This document shows positions 45,288-54,419 of a stretch of 64,000 bases of DNA, in pieces. Where the stretch lies: contig CAZQNQ010000020.1 in assembly GCA_964594985.1 (NCBI GenBank), positions 1 through 64,000 on the forward strand. Reading direction: 5' to 3'. Both the position numbers and the translations under genes were made by a program. The notes below the pieces were generated by a model. That model made no database searches and was not told the DNA's origin. It saw only the letters and a program-made list of their open reading frames with translations. Positions within the stretch are counted from its first letter, which is position 1, and every line of letters begins with the position of its first letter. Source of the DNA: JADLHS01 sp964594985 (lineage in GTDB: Bacteria > Verrucomicrobiota > Verrucomicrobiia > Limisphaerales > JADLHS01).

Positions 45288-45905
45288 ATGGCAAAGACAG
45301 AAGTCATTCTCACACATAACATCGTCGGTCTCGGCGGTGAATCCGATCAGGTCCGCGTCGCCGCCGGCTACGCGCGCAACTACCTCTTTCCGCAGCGGCT
45401 CGCGATTCCGTTGAGCGCCGGCAACAAGCGCCGCCTCGAAGCGTTGCGCCAGCGCCGGGCCGAACGCGAAGCCCACGAGTTCAACACCATGACCGAACTC
45501 TCGAAGGGGCTGGCCAAGCTGGTGTGCGTCGTGAAGGTCAAGGCGGGCGAAGATGGCAAGATGTTTGGCGCCGTCACCGCGGGCATGATCGCCGACGAAC
45601 TCAAGCATCAGTTCGATGTCTCGCTCGACAAGCGCAAGATTCATCTCGATCACCCGATCAAGACCCTCGGCGAATACGAAGTGGAACTGCACCTCCAGGC
45701 CGAAGTCAAAGGCACCCTCAAGGTCCGCGTCGAAAGCACCACTCCGGTGGCTGCTCCAGCCGTTGAAGCCGCTGATGAAGCGCCCAAGACTGAAAAACGT
45801 GGCAAGCGCACTGAGAAGGTGGAAGCTGCCGCTGAAGAAAAACCCAAGGCCGCCAAAGCCGAGAAAGCTCCCAAGGCTGAGAAGAAGGCCAAGAAGGCTG
45901 AGTAA
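45288..45905 (+). CDS. rplI: 50S ribosomal protein L9
   Basis: Binds 23S rRNA near the L1 stalk. The N-terminal domain is slightly divergent (AKTEVILTHNIVGLGGESDQVRVAAGYARNYLFPQRLA); the long helix and C-terminal domain (GKMFGAVTAGMIADELKHQ) follow. A 55-residue Lys/Ala/Glu/Pro-rich tail (KPKAAKAEKAPKAEKKAKKAE) extends beyond the usual end at about 150 residues; a similar tail occurs on L25 in this window. The leader is of the CTCAACTATCCACTCGCAAC type without a Shine-Dalgarno sequence. Confidence 0.95.
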   Translation: MAKTEVILTHNIVGLGGESDQVRVAAGYARNYLFPQRLAIPLSAGNKRRLEALRQRRAEREAHEFNTMTELSKGLAKLVCVVKVKAGEDGKMFGAVTAGMIADELKHQFDVSLDKRKIHLDHPIKTLGEYEVELHLQAEVKGTLKVRVESTTPVAAPAVEAADEAPKTEKRGKRTEKVEAAAEEKPKAAKAEKAPKAEKKAKKAE

Positions 45906-45924
45906 GCTAAATCTCGAAATTTCA

Positions 45925-45954
45925 AAGCCACGGTGCAAGCCGTGGCTTTTTGTT
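45925..45954 (+). terminator. Terminator after rplI
   Basis: AAGCCACGG/CCGTGGCTT stem, loop TGCAAG, T run. It closes the ribosomal gene cluster. Confidence 0.92.
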
Positions 45955-46102
45955 TGGCATGGGTGAGATTTGTGGGTGGACGGCTGACTGGTCGGAGGCC
46001 AAGAATATCCATGCACCGGCCAAGGATTGTCATTCTGAAGCAAGCTGGTTGCGGATATAGTTGCGTTCGAAATCTACCACCGGCAATTTTCTCCGGTCCA
46101 CC

Positions 46103-47167
46103 ATGACGCGCGCGAGCAACACAACCAGCAAAAGTCATCGGCCGCTTGGCAACACCGGCCTGGCTGTGCCGCCGGTCATCTTCGGCACCAGTTGCCTGGG
46201 GAATCTCTACGAAGTCGTCGCGGACGAAACCAAACTCGCCATCGTGGCGGAGATCATCCAGCACTCACCTGCGCCGGCGGTGTTTGATTCCGCTGGGAAG
46301 TATGGCGCAGGCCTGGCGTTGGAAGTCATCGGCAATGCCCTTCGCAAGCTGGGCGTGCCGCAATCGCAGGTCGTCATCAGCAACAAGCTCGGTTGGTATC
46401 GCGTTCCGTTGCGCGGGCCGGAGCCGACCTTTGAGCGAGGCGTCTGGGCGGGCATTCAGCACGATGCCGAATCGCGCATCAGTTACGAGGGAATCCTGCA
46501 ATGTTACGAGCAGGGCTGCGGGTTGCTTGGCACGGGCTACACGTCACAGGTGGTTTCGGTCCACGATCCGGACGAATTTCTGGCGGCGGCAAAAAATCCC
46601 GATGGGCGTCAGCGTCGGTTTGCCGACGTGTTGGGCGCTTATCGCGCGTTGTTTGAACTGAAGTGCCGGGGTGTGGTGAAAGCGGTAGGCATCGGCTCGA
46701 AAGACTGGCGCGTCATCCGCGAAATCTCGGAACACGTCGCGCTCGATTGGGTGATGTTCGCGTGCAGTCTCACGGTCTATTCGCATCCGCCGGAGTTGCT
46801 GGAGTTCATCGCACAACTGCAGGCGCGTGGTGTAGGCATGATTAATTCGGCGGTGTTTCATGCGGGTTTTCTAACGGGCGGGGCGTGGTTTGATTACCGT
46901 AAACCTGATCCTGCGAAGGAGGCGGATTTGTTTGTCTGGCGCGACAAGTTTCTCGCGGCGTGTCAAAAGTTTGACGTCAACCCCGCCGATGTCTGTGTGC
47001 AGTTTGGTCTCGCCGTGCCGGGCGTGGTTTCGGTGGCGCTCAACACGGGCAAGCCGGAACGCATCAGGGATAACGTCGCCAGTGCGGTAAATCCGATTCC
47101 CACTGCGCTCTGGACGGCGTTGAAAGACGAAGGTTTGTTGCGCCGAGATTTTCCGTATCTTGGTTGA
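46103..47167 (+). CDS. Aldo/keto reductase, sugar 1-dehydrogenase-like
   Basis: NAD(P)-dependent TIM-barrel oxidoreductase of the subgroup that includes L-fucose/D-threo-aldose 1-dehydrogenase and pyridoxal 4-dehydrogenase. Evidence: RPLGNTGLAVPPVIFGTSCLGN at the start; the catalytic Asp and Tyr fall in AVFDSAGKYGAG, with Lys in VVISNKLGW and His in QVVSVHDPDEF; GVVKAVGIGSKDW and the C-terminal IPTALWTALKDEGL match the group. 354 residues. First of a four-gene unit with a lactonase, an alcohol dehydrogenase and a rhamnosidase, which argues for oxidation of a deoxysugar to its lactone. The sugar (fucose or rhamnose) is inferred from context. Confidence 0.82.
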   Translation: MTRASNTTSKSHRPLGNTGLAVPPVIFGTSCLGNLYEVVADETKLAIVAEIIQHSPAPAVFDSAGKYGAGLALEVIGNALRKLGVPQSQVVISNKLGWYRVPLRGPEPTFERGVWAGIQHDAESRISYEGILQCYEQGCGLLGTGYTSQVVSVHDPDEFLAAAKNPDGRQRRFADVLGAYRALFELKCRGVVKAVGIGSKDWRVIREISEHVALDWVMFACSLTVYSHPPELLEFIAQLQARGVGMINSAVFHAGFLTGGAWFDYRKPDPAKEADLFVWRDKFLAACQKFDVNPADVCVQFGLAVPGVVSVALNTGKPERIRDNVASAVNPIPTALWTALKDEGLLRRDFPYLG

Positions 47168-47170
47168 ACC

Positions 47171-47998
47171 ATGAAGATTGATTCCCACCATCATTTTTGG
47201 AGTTACGATCCGGTTGAATACGGCTGGATTGATGACGCGATGAAGGCCATCCGGCGCGACTTTCTGCCGGAACATCTGCGGGCGGAGATTGCCAGCGTGG
47301 GCGTGGACGGCGTGGTGTCCGTGCAGGCGCGGCAGAATCTGGCGGAGACGCAATGGCTGTTGGACTTCGCGACGCAGAACGATTTCATCAAAGGCGTTGT
47401 TGGCTGGGTGGAACTGGTTTCACCCACCGTCGGAGCAGAGCTGGAACGATTCGCGGCGAACCCAAAATTGAAATCGGTTCGTCATGTGGTCCAAGGCGAG
47501 CCGGACGACAATTTCATCCTGCAGGCGGATTTCAATCGCGGCATCCGTGAGTTGCAGCGGTTCAACCTTGCCTACGACATCCTGATTTTTGAGCGACATC
47601 TGCCGCTGACGATTCGGTTCGTGGATGCGCATCCGAATCAAGTGTTCGTGCTCGATCACATCGCCAAGCCGCACATCAGGGACGGCGCGTTTGAGCCGTG
47701 GCACAAGAATCTTCGCGAACTGGCAAAGCGCCCGAATGTATATTGCAAGGCATCCGGCCTGGTGACGGAGGCGGATTTTGCGACGTGGACCGAGCCGCAG
47801 TTGCAGCGTTACTTCGAGGCGGCGTTGGAGGCGTTCGGGCCGAAACGACTGATGTTCGGTTCGGACTGGCCGGTGTGTCTGGTGGCGTGCGGCTATGCGC
47901 GCTGGCATCAGTTGGTCTCCGGTTGGATCAGCAACCTTTCGCCCGCAGAGCAGGACCGCATCCTCGGCGGCACAGCGATCGAAGCTTACAAATTATGA
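47171..47998 (+). CDS. Amidohydrolase family lactonase (L-fucono/L-rhamnono-lactonase-like)
   Basis: COG3618-type TIM-barrel hydrolase of 275 residues. The metal-binding MKIDSHHHFWSYDP opens the protein, and FVLDHIAKPHIRDG and LMFGSDWPVC supply the later His and Asp. Relatives hydrolyse L-fuconolactone or related sugar lactones to the acid. It starts 3 bp after the aldo/keto reductase, whose product would be its substrate, and its TGA overlaps the ATG of the next gene. Confidence 0.85.
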   Translation: MKIDSHHHFWSYDPVEYGWIDDAMKAIRRDFLPEHLRAEIASVGVDGVVSVQARQNLAETQWLLDFATQNDFIKGVVGWVELVSPTVGAELERFAANPKLKSVRHVVQGEPDDNFILQADFNRGIRELQRFNLAYDILIFERHLPLTIRFVDAHPNQVFVLDHIAKPHIRDGAFEPWHKNLRELAKRPNVYCKASGLVTEADFATWTEPQLQRYFEAALEAFGPKRLMFGSDWPVCLVACGYARWHQLVSGWISNLSPAEQDRILGGTAIEAYKL

Positions 47999-49014
47999 AA
48001 GCCCTCGTGATTTCTGAAACTGGCAAGACCAGTTACATCGAACGTCCGCAGCCCAAGCCTGAACCCGGCGAGGTGTTGTTGCAGATCAAACGCCTCGGCT
48101 ATTGTGGCACCGACCTGAACACGTTTCGTGGTTTCAATCCACTCGTGACGTATCCGCGCATCCCCGGTCATGAAATCGCCGCCGTCATTGCGGAAATTAC
48201 ACCGGGCGTGCCCGCGCAATTCCAAGTCGGACAGGAAACGACGGTGTTACCATACACGACGTGCGGCAAATGTCCGTCGTGCCGGAGTGGCCGCGTGAAT
48301 GCCTGTCGCAGCAACCAAACCCTCGGCGTGCAACGCGACGGCGCGTTCACGGAATTCATCGCCGTGCCGTGGGAAAAGTTGGTGCGCTCGGAGAAGTTGT
48401 CGCTCGCCGAGCATGCGTTGGTCGAGCCGTTGAGCGTGGGTTTTCATGCGGTGGATCGGGGGCGGGTGACGAGTGCTGACACGGTGCTGGTATTCGGTTG
48501 CGGCATGATCGGACTGGGCGCGATCAGCGGCGCGGCGTTGCTGCGCGATGCACGGGTCATCGCTGTGGACGTGGACGATGCAAAGCTCGCGCTGGCGAAG
48601 AAGGCCGGCGCGGCGGAGACAATCAACTCCAAGAGCGAAAATCTGCACGACAAGTTGCAGACATTGACCAACGGTGACGGGCCGGGCGTGGTGATCGAGG
48701 CGGTGGGCTTGCCCGCAACGTTCCGTGCGGCGGTGGATGAGGTGTCGTTCGCGGGGCGCGTGGTTTACATCGGTTACGCCAAGGAGGCGGTGAGTTACGA
48801 GACGAAGTATTTTGTGATGAAGGAGCTCGACATCCACGGTTCGCGCAACGCGACGATGCAGAACTTTGCCGATGTGATCAAGGTGCTGGAGTCCGGGCGC
48901 TATCCGGTGGCGGAAACCATCACGCGCTGTGTGCCCTTTGCGGAAGCCGGGGCGGCGCTGGCGGGTTGGGCGGGTGATCCTGGTCGCGTGACGAAGATTC
49001 ATATCGAGCTTTGA
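47995..49014 (+). CDS. Zinc-dependent medium-chain alcohol dehydrogenase
   Basis: 339-residue MDR enzyme of the sorbitol/L-threonine/L-galactonate dehydrogenase type. Catalytic zinc region: LGYCGTDLNTFRG, PGHEIAAVI and the later HALVEPLSVGFHAVDRG; structural zinc: TCGKCPSCRSGRVNAC; nucleotide fold: VLVFGCGMIGLGAISGA. It probably oxidises a secondary hydroxyl of a sugar acid such as L-fuconate, L-rhamnonate or their 2-keto-3-deoxy derivatives. ATGA overlap with the lactonase supports one pathway. An alternative is an aldose or polyol substrate. Confidence 0.85.
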   Translation: MKALVISETGKTSYIERPQPKPEPGEVLLQIKRLGYCGTDLNTFRGFNPLVTYPRIPGHEIAAVIAEITPGVPAQFQVGQETTVLPYTTCGKCPSCRSGRVNACRSNQTLGVQRDGAFTEFIAVPWEKLVRSEKLSLAEHALVEPLSVGFHAVDRGRVTSADTVLVFGCGMIGLGAISGAALLRDARVIAVDVDDAKLALAKKAGAAETINSKSENLHDKLQTLTNGDGPGVVIEAVGLPATFRAAVDEVSFAGRVVYIGYAKEAVSYETKYFVMKELDIHGSRNATMQNFADVIKVLESGRYPVAETITRCVPFAEAGAALAGWAGDPGRVTKIHIEL

Positions 49015-49078
49015 GGCGAAAGGGAGTTTGGGAACTTCAGATTGTGGGAAAGAGGGTGCTTTGCCACCATGTCGGCAT

Positions 49079-51832
49079 ATGACCCGGCGATTGCTTTCAT
49101 TTCTGGCCGCAGCTTTCCTTGCGGTTTTTCTGGAGAGTTTTGCGTTGGCGGCGCCGGCGACGTTGACTCCGGTAGAGCTGTGTTGTGAAGGTCGCGCCAA
49201 TCCGAGCGGGATAGACTTCACCCAACCGGCCTTGGCGTGGAAAGTCCAGGCGATCAATGCTTCGCTGCGCAGCCTGAGCCAGCACGCGTATCAGGTGCAG
49301 GTCGCCAGCACGGCGGAACTCCTCGCGCAGGATCGCGGCGATCTTTGGAATTCCGGCCCGGTGAAGTCGGCGGAAACGCAACGCATCCGTTACGCCGGCA
49401 AACCGCTGCGCTCGGGGCAGCGGGTTTTCTGGAAGGTGCGGATCTGGGATCAGGACAAGCGTCGTTCCGCGTGGAGTTCCACTGCGGAATGGACCATGGG
49501 CGTTTTGGCCGAGGCTGACTGGAACGGGGCGCAGTGGATCGCGTTGGCCGATACGAATACGTCAAGCCAGTTGTTGCGCCGGGAGTTTGCGGTGCGGGGC
49601 GATCTGGCCCGAGCCATCGTGCATGGCAGTGGACTGGGCCAGTACGAATTGAGTCTCAATGGCGTCAAAGTCGGCGCGGATTTGCTGACGCCCGGTTGGA
49701 CGGATTATCGCAAGACGGTGCTGTACGACACGCATGACGTGACAGCGCAACTCAAGGCCGGCTCGAACGTCATCGGCATGACGCTGGGCAATGGCATGTA
49801 CAGCGTGACCAAGACGACTGGGCGGTACAATAAATTCTCGGGCCGCATGGGTTCGCCCAAAGCCATCGCTTTGCTGCGGCTGGAATACGTCGGCGGTCAG
49901 GTTGAGTTTGTTCGCACGGATTCGCAGTGGCAGGCGCGCTCCGGGCCGCTCACGTATTCCGATGTTTACGGCGGCGAAGACTTCGATGCGCGGCTTGATC
50001 CCGAAGGCTGGGATCAAGCCGGCTTCAACAACTCCGAATGGGCGGCGGCAACGGAGCAGCCGGCACCGGCAGGTCGCCTGACGGGTTTGTCTGGAGCGGG
50101 CTGGCCGATCCGGGTGATCGAAACGCTCGCACCCGTGGCGCAACAGGAGATTCGCCCCGGTGTGATCGTCTATGATTTCGGGCAGAACGCGCCGTTGATG
50201 CCGCGTTTGAAAGTCGCCGGACCAGAAGGGGCGGTGGTCAAGATCATCCCTGCCGAGTTGCGCAAACCTTCCGGGGAGATTGATGACACGATGTGCGCTG
50301 GCAAATCATTTTGGACTTACACGCTCGCCGGAAAGGAAGCCGAGACGTGGACGCCAAAATTTTTCTATCGCGGCGCGCGGTATCTGCAAGTCGAGTTGCA
50401 ACCGGTGGAAACGAATGGGCCTGCGCCGCGGGTCGTTTCGTTGGTCGCAGATGTCGTGCATGCCGCCGCGCCGGCGACGGGAACTTTTCAAACCTCCAGC
50501 GAGCTGTTCAATCGTATCCACACGCTCGTGCGTTGGGCGCAACGCGGGAACATGATGAGCGTGCTGACGGATTGTCCGCATCGCGAAAAGCTCGGCTGGC
50601 TGGAGCAAGATTACCTCAATGGCCCGGCGCTACGATATAACTTCGATCTCAATCCGCTCTTCGCGAAGATCGTCAACGACATCCAGGACGCGCAGCAGCC
50701 GGACGGGTTGGTGCCGAACATTGCGCCGGAATACACGGTGTTCGGTTGGTATGGCGATATGCAGTTCCGCGAGACGCCGGAGTGGGGCAGTGCGTTCATC
50801 CAGATCGCGTGGCAACAATTCCTGTTCACCGGCGATCTCGATCTGGCGCGCCGTTACTACGATGGCATGAAACGTTATCTCGCCTATCTGCAGACGCACG
50901 TCGGGGCGGATGGCATCCTCCGCATCAAGGGCAGTCTCGGTGACTGGTATGATATCGGGACGAACGCTCCAGGGCGGGCGCAACTTACGCCGGTGGATCT
51001 GACGGCGACGGCGATCTATTACGATGACCTGCAGATCATGGCGACATTCGCAACGCAGACCGGTCGGGCGGAGGATGCGAAAAACTTCCGTGCCCAGGCG
51101 GCGCAAATCCTGTCGGCGTTCCAGCGCGAATTTTTCCAGGCGGACAAAGCGATTTATGCGACCGGCTCGCAGACGGCGAACGCGATGCCGTTCGCGTTAC
51201 GAATGGTCGCGTCGGAACAGCGTGCGTGGGTGTTGGAGGCGATTGTTGCCGATGTGCAAACGAATGGGTTGACCGCTGGCGACGTCGGCTATCGCTATCT
51301 GTTGCGGGCGCTGGCGGACGGCGGGCGTTCGGACGTGGTGTTTGCCATGAATCATCAGTCTGAGAAACCCGGCTACGGCTACCAGTTGAAGATGGGCGCA
51401 ACGAGTCTGACGGAAGCGTGGGATGCGCGGCGGCGGTCATCGCAGAATCATTTCATGCTCGGCCAGATCAACGAATGGTTTTTCCACGACCTCGCCGGCA
51501 TCCAGCCTGATCCAGCAGCACCGGGGTTCAAACACATCCTCATCAAACCGGCGGTCGTCAAGGAACTCACCTGGGTGAAAGCGAACTATGAGTCGGTCCA
51601 TGGCCTGGTCCAAAGCGAGTGGCGGCGCGCCAACGGCACGCTTGAATTGAACGTCATCGTGCCGCCCAATACGACTGCGACGGTCATTGTTCCCGCCACC
51701 AAGCCCTCTGCGGTGCAGGAAGGCAGACGCAGTGCGCGGCGCAGCAAAGGCGTGCGCTTTGTGCGAACGGAAGACGGTCGGGCCATTTACACAGTCGGCT
51801 CGGGGGAATACCGGTTCACCGCGCCGGAATAA
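49079..51832 (+). CDS. Secreted glycoside hydrolase family 78 alpha-L-rhamnosidase
   Basis: 917 residues. Signal peptide MTRRLLSFLAAAFLAVFLES ... ALAAP; a Bac_rhamnosid_N-type beta domain (AQWIALADTNTSSQLLRREF, GLGQYELSLNGVKVG, LTPGWTDYRKTVLYDTHDV); a concanavalin-like domain; the alpha/alpha-six-barrel with TDCPHREKLGWLEQDYLNGP, GDWYDIGTNAPG and TSLTEAWDARRRSSQNHFML; and a C-terminal beta domain with VNVIVPPNTTATV-like sequence. It releases L-rhamnose from plant or algal polymers outside the cytoplasm. An upstream TTG start is open but would bury the signal peptide. Ends the deoxysugar unit. Confidence 0.93.
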   Translation: MTRRLLSFLAAAFLAVFLESFALAAPATLTPVELCCEGRANPSGIDFTQPALAWKVQAINASLRSLSQHAYQVQVASTAELLAQDRGDLWNSGPVKSAETQRIRYAGKPLRSGQRVFWKVRIWDQDKRRSAWSSTAEWTMGVLAEADWNGAQWIALADTNTSSQLLRREFAVRGDLARAIVHGSGLGQYELSLNGVKVGADLLTPGWTDYRKTVLYDTHDVTAQLKAGSNVIGMTLGNGMYSVTKTTGRYNKFSGRMGSPKAIALLRLEYVGGQVEFVRTDSQWQARSGPLTYSDVYGGEDFDARLDPEGWDQAGFNNSEWAAATEQPAPAGRLTGLSGAGWPIRVIETLAPVAQQEIRPGVIVYDFGQNAPLMPRLKVAGPEGAVVKIIPAELRKPSGEIDDTMCAGKSFWTYTLAGKEAETWTPKFFYRGARYLQVELQPVETNGPAPRVVSLVADVVHAAAPATGTFQTSSELFNRIHTLVRWAQRGNMMSVLTDCPHREKLGWLEQDYLNGPALRYNFDLNPLFAKIVNDIQDAQQPDGLVPNIAPEYTVFGWYGDMQFRETPEWGSAFIQIAWQQFLFTGDLDLARRYYDGMKRYLAYLQTHVGADGILRIKGSLGDWYDIGTNAPGRAQLTPVDLTATAIYYDDLQIMATFATQTGRAEDAKNFRAQAAQILSAFQREFFQADKAIYATGSQTANAMPFALRMVASEQRAWVLEAIVADVQTNGLTAGDVGYRYLLRALADGGRSDVVFAMNHQSEKPGYGYQLKMGATSLTEAWDARRRSSQNHFMLGQINEWFFHDLAGIQPDPAAPGFKHILIKPAVVKELTWVKANYESVHGLVQSEWRRANGTLELNVIVPPNTTATVIVPATKPSAVQEGRRSARRSKGVRFVRTEDGRAIYTVGSGEYRFTAPE

Positions 51833-51890
51833 CCGCGATTTGCAGCGGAGGATTGAAACTTGCCGGCGGTTGTGAAACGATGTGGCGGTC

Positions 51891-51966
51891 GGGCCTGTAG
51901 CTCAATGGTTAGAGCAGAGCACTCATAATGCTTTGGTTCCCGGTTCAAGTCCGGGCGGGCCCACCA
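51891..51966 (+). tRNA. tRNA with CAT anticodon, CCA encoded (Ile2-like or elongator Met)
   Basis: A 76-nt cloverleaf: acceptor GGGCCTG/CGGGCCC, D-arm TAGCTCAATGGTTAGAGCA, anticodon loop CTCATAA, T-arm CCCGGTTCAAGTCCGGG, terminal ACCA. The anticodon is CAT. The AGAGC-AG and CTTTGGT segments resemble tRNA-Ile2 (CAT, whose C34 is made lysidine) more than elongator tRNA-Met; a decision needs identity-element scoring. It is certainly not the initiator, since the first pair G-C is matched and the anticodon stem lacks three G-C pairs. Confidence 0.93.
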
Positions 51967-51993
51967 ACTTCTTCCTGCTTGCAGCAAGCCGTG

Positions 51994-53607
51994 TCATCCG
52001 ATCCAGCCGCAGGCTTTGCCCAGTCGCACCAAGCCGTAGGCGACGAGGGCGCTGGCCGGGATCGTCAGCACCCAGGCCCAGAGAATCCGCTCGACGACGC
52101 TGAGCTTGAGATGGTTCAGCCCTTTCGCGCAGCCGACGCCCATGATGGACGTCGTGATGGCGTGCGTGGTGGAAACCGGCATTCCGAAATGCGCTGCCGT
52201 CATCAGCACGGAAGCGCCTGTGGCTTCCGCCGCAAAACCGTGGACCGGATGCAGCTTCACCATCTTGTGTCCGAGGGTCTTGATGATGCGCCAGCCGCCC
52301 GCCGCGGTGCCTGCGGCCATCGTCAGCGCGCACGCCACCTTGATCCATAGCGGAATGGCTTCTTTTTGGATGCAATGTTTGAAGTCCGCCCGGGCCAGCT
52401 TTTCATCCTTGGGGCCACCCCAAGCGTTCAGATGCATGAGGCCCAGATTGTAGCAGGCGGCCGGGTGATGCAGTTTCACGGCCCGCTCGAACAATTCGCG
52501 TGCGACCGCTTCGTCTTTCGCCACGCCGTCACCTTGCAGGTAGGCGACCCCCAGCGCGACCATGCTGTCAGCATTGCCTTTGTCCACCCGCTCCTTCAGC
52601 CAGATAACTAGGGCTTCCGGCGACTCGGGTTGGTCTTTGAATTTCCGCATCACGGGCGTGCCCGGCTTGACGGAACTCGCATCAAACTTCGCGTCGGCGA
52701 GTTCCTTCTGCAATTTGGCCGCGAGCTTGGGATCGGCCTTCACGCCTTCGCCTTTTTCCAGCGCCTGCGCGTAAAGGAATTTTCCCGTCTTGTCGCTGCT
52801 GAGGGCCATTTCAAAATGTTTGGCGGCGGCGGAAAAATTTCCCGCCTGCTGATCCAGCCGGCCCAGTTCGACGTGCGCGGCCGGTACGCTGCCCAGATGT
52901 TCCGGGGCGGAGAAGAAGCTCCATTTGCCGGAAGGGGAATCAAAGGTGCCGCTGACCGTGCCCGCCACCAACGCGAGGAAAATGATGCCCATGGTCTTTT
53001 GCGCGTCGTTCGTGCCGTGGCTGAAGCCCATGTACGCGGCGCTGAACAACTGCAGCTTGCCGAAGACCCGGTTGACCTTCATGGGGCGCCAGTTTCGGAG
53101 CAGAAAGTACAGGAAGCCCATCACCAGGAATCCGATCACCAATCCGAGGATTGGCGAGGTGATCATGGGGAGGACGACCTTCCAGAGGATGCCTTTGCCT
53201 TCCCACCAATGCTCCTTGCCGGGCACGCTCCAGATGATGACGCCCCAGTTGTTGTTGGCGGCGGCGAAACACGCGCCGCACAGACCGCCGACCAGGGCAT
53301 GTGAGGAACTGGACGGCAACCCGAACCACCACGTGAGGAGATTCCAGACGATGGCCCCCAGCAACGCGCAAACGATGATCTCCGACGTGACCACATTGGC
53401 ATCCACCAGTCCGGAGGCGATGGTCTTGGCCACCGCCGTGCCCCACATCGCGCCGAGCAGATTGGTCGAGGCGGCGAGGATGATGGCTTGCCGGGGCGAC
53501 AGGACCTTGGTGGAAACCACGGTCGCAATGGAATTGGCCGTGTCGTGAAAGCCGTTGATGTATTCAAAAATCAACGCCACCAGGATGACGATCAGAATGA
53601 GGGTCAT
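51994..53607 (-). CDS. pit: PiT family inorganic phosphate transporter with Sel1-repeat insertion
   Basis: Proton- or sodium-coupled phosphate permease. The two PiT signature halves are FEYINGFHDTANSIATVVSTKVLSPRQA at the N-terminus and TGASVLMTAAHFGMPVSTTHAITTSIMGVG near the C-terminus, plus SHGTNDAQKTMGI. Between the halves, about residues 235-410, lies a soluble insert with Sel1/TPR-like repeats (YAQALEKGEGVKADPKLAAK, VALGVAYLQGDGVAKDEAVA, YNLGLMHLNAWGGPKDEKLA). PiT proteins normally have a plain loop there. At 537 residues it is longer than bare PiT proteins. It follows the DUF47 gene by 8 bp. Confidence 0.92.
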   Translation of the reverse strand: MTLILIVILVALIFEYINGFHDTANSIATVVSTKVLSPRQAIILAASTNLLGAMWGTAVAKTIASGLVDANVVTSEIIVCALLGAIVWNLLTWWFGLPSSSSHALVGGLCGACFAAANNNWGVIIWSVPGKEHWWEGKGILWKVVLPMITSPILGLVIGFLVMGFLYFLLRNWRPMKVNRVFGKLQLFSAAYMGFSHGTNDAQKTMGIIFLALVAGTVSGTFDSPSGKWSFFSAPEHLGSVPAAHVELGRLDQQAGNFSAAAKHFEMALSSDKTGKFLYAQALEKGEGVKADPKLAAKLQKELADAKFDASSVKPGTPVMRKFKDQPESPEALVIWLKERVDKGNADSMVALGVAYLQGDGVAKDEAVARELFERAVKLHHPAACYNLGLMHLNAWGGPKDEKLARADFKHCIQKEAIPLWIKVACALTMAAGTAAGGWRIIKTLGHKMVKLHPVHGFAAEATGASVLMTAAHFGMPVSTTHAITTSIMGVGCAKGLNHLKLSVVERILWAWVLTIPASALVAYGLVRLGKACGWIG

Positions 53608-53615
53608 CGCTGGAA

Positions 53616-54245
53616 TCAGGAATTTTTCAGGACGATGTGCATCATGACGTTGCCGACGTCGCGGCTCCGGTCAATGACCTTCTCGATCAATTCATAGATG
53701 TCCCGCAGGACCATGGCGCGGAGGGCGTCATATTTGCCGCTGTAGAGATCGCGCAACAACTCGTTCATCACCTTGTCCGCCTCGCCTTCGACGTATTGCA
53801 ACTTGTCGTTGTACGTCTTGATCTTCTCGAGGTCATCAAGCGAATCCAGTTGTTTGATCATGGCATGAACCGCATCGGTCGCCTTTTCCATCATCTCGGC
53901 TTGCTTGGAGAAATCAACGCCTTCGACGTGCTTGCCGGCCATCAGGAAACGCTCGGCCAGCTTCTCGGCGCTCTTGGGGATTTTATAGAGTCCACGGGCC
54001 AGGGCCTCGATGTCCTCGCGTTCGAGGCCGGTGACGAAGGTCTGCACCAGTTCCTCGCTGATTTGTTCCGAAATCTTCTTTTCCTTGCGCCGGGCGAGCA
54101 CGAGATCGTCCAGTTTTTTGGTGTCGCGCGGCGACTGGATCAGTTCGATGACCAGCCGGACGCTTTCGTGGGCTTCTTTGGCGGCGGCCAGCAGCAATTC
54201 ATTGAATTTGTCCCCTTTGCCGAAGAGTTTCTGAAGTGAAAACAT
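53616..54245 (-). CDS. DUF47/PhoU-like phosphate transport accessory protein
   Basis: 209-residue all-helical protein of the PhoU-like DUF47 family, nearly always encoded next to PiT transporters and thought to control them. Recognisable blocks are FGKGDKFNELLLAAAKEAHE, GLEREDIEALARGLYKIPKSAEKLAERF and the end VLRDIYELIEKVIDRSRDVGNVM. First gene of a two-gene operon with the PiT transporter. A promoter with an overlapping 9-bp inverted repeat lies upstream, suggesting regulation, perhaps by phosphate supply. Confidence 0.92.
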   Translation of the reverse strand: MFSLQKLFGKGDKFNELLLAAAKEAHESVRLVIELIQSPRDTKKLDDLVLARRKEKKISEQISEELVQTFVTGLEREDIEALARGLYKIPKSAEKLAERFLMAGKHVEGVDFSKQAEMMEKATDAVHAMIKQLDSLDDLEKIKTYNDKLQYVEGEADKVMNELLRDLYSGKYDALRAMVLRDIYELIEKVIDRSRDVGNVMMHIVLKNS

Positions 54246-54286
54246 GCGCGCCCATTAGTCGCCAAACCCGGGCGGGAAGTCCATAA

Positions 54287-54337
54287 AAATGTCACCCAAT
54301 CGTGACATTTGATTAGCTGCCGCGCTGGGGAGGACAA
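54287..54337 (-). promoter_or_regulatory. Predicted promoter and operator of the DUF47-pit operon
   Basis: On the minus strand TTGTCC, 16-bp spacer, TAATCA. Immediately downstream and touching the -10 is AAATGTCAC-N6-GTGACATTT, a perfect 9-bp inverted repeat. Its TGTCA halves recall the half-site of Pho boxes, but the arrangement is a palindrome rather than the direct repeat of PhoB sites. Confidence 0.6.
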
Positions 54338-54419
54338 GCCGGTGGAATGGTGTGGATCACGGAATCACGTCGCCGTGCCGCCGCGTGGTTTGAGCCGCTG
54401 TTTCCGGGGCGCAAACCGG

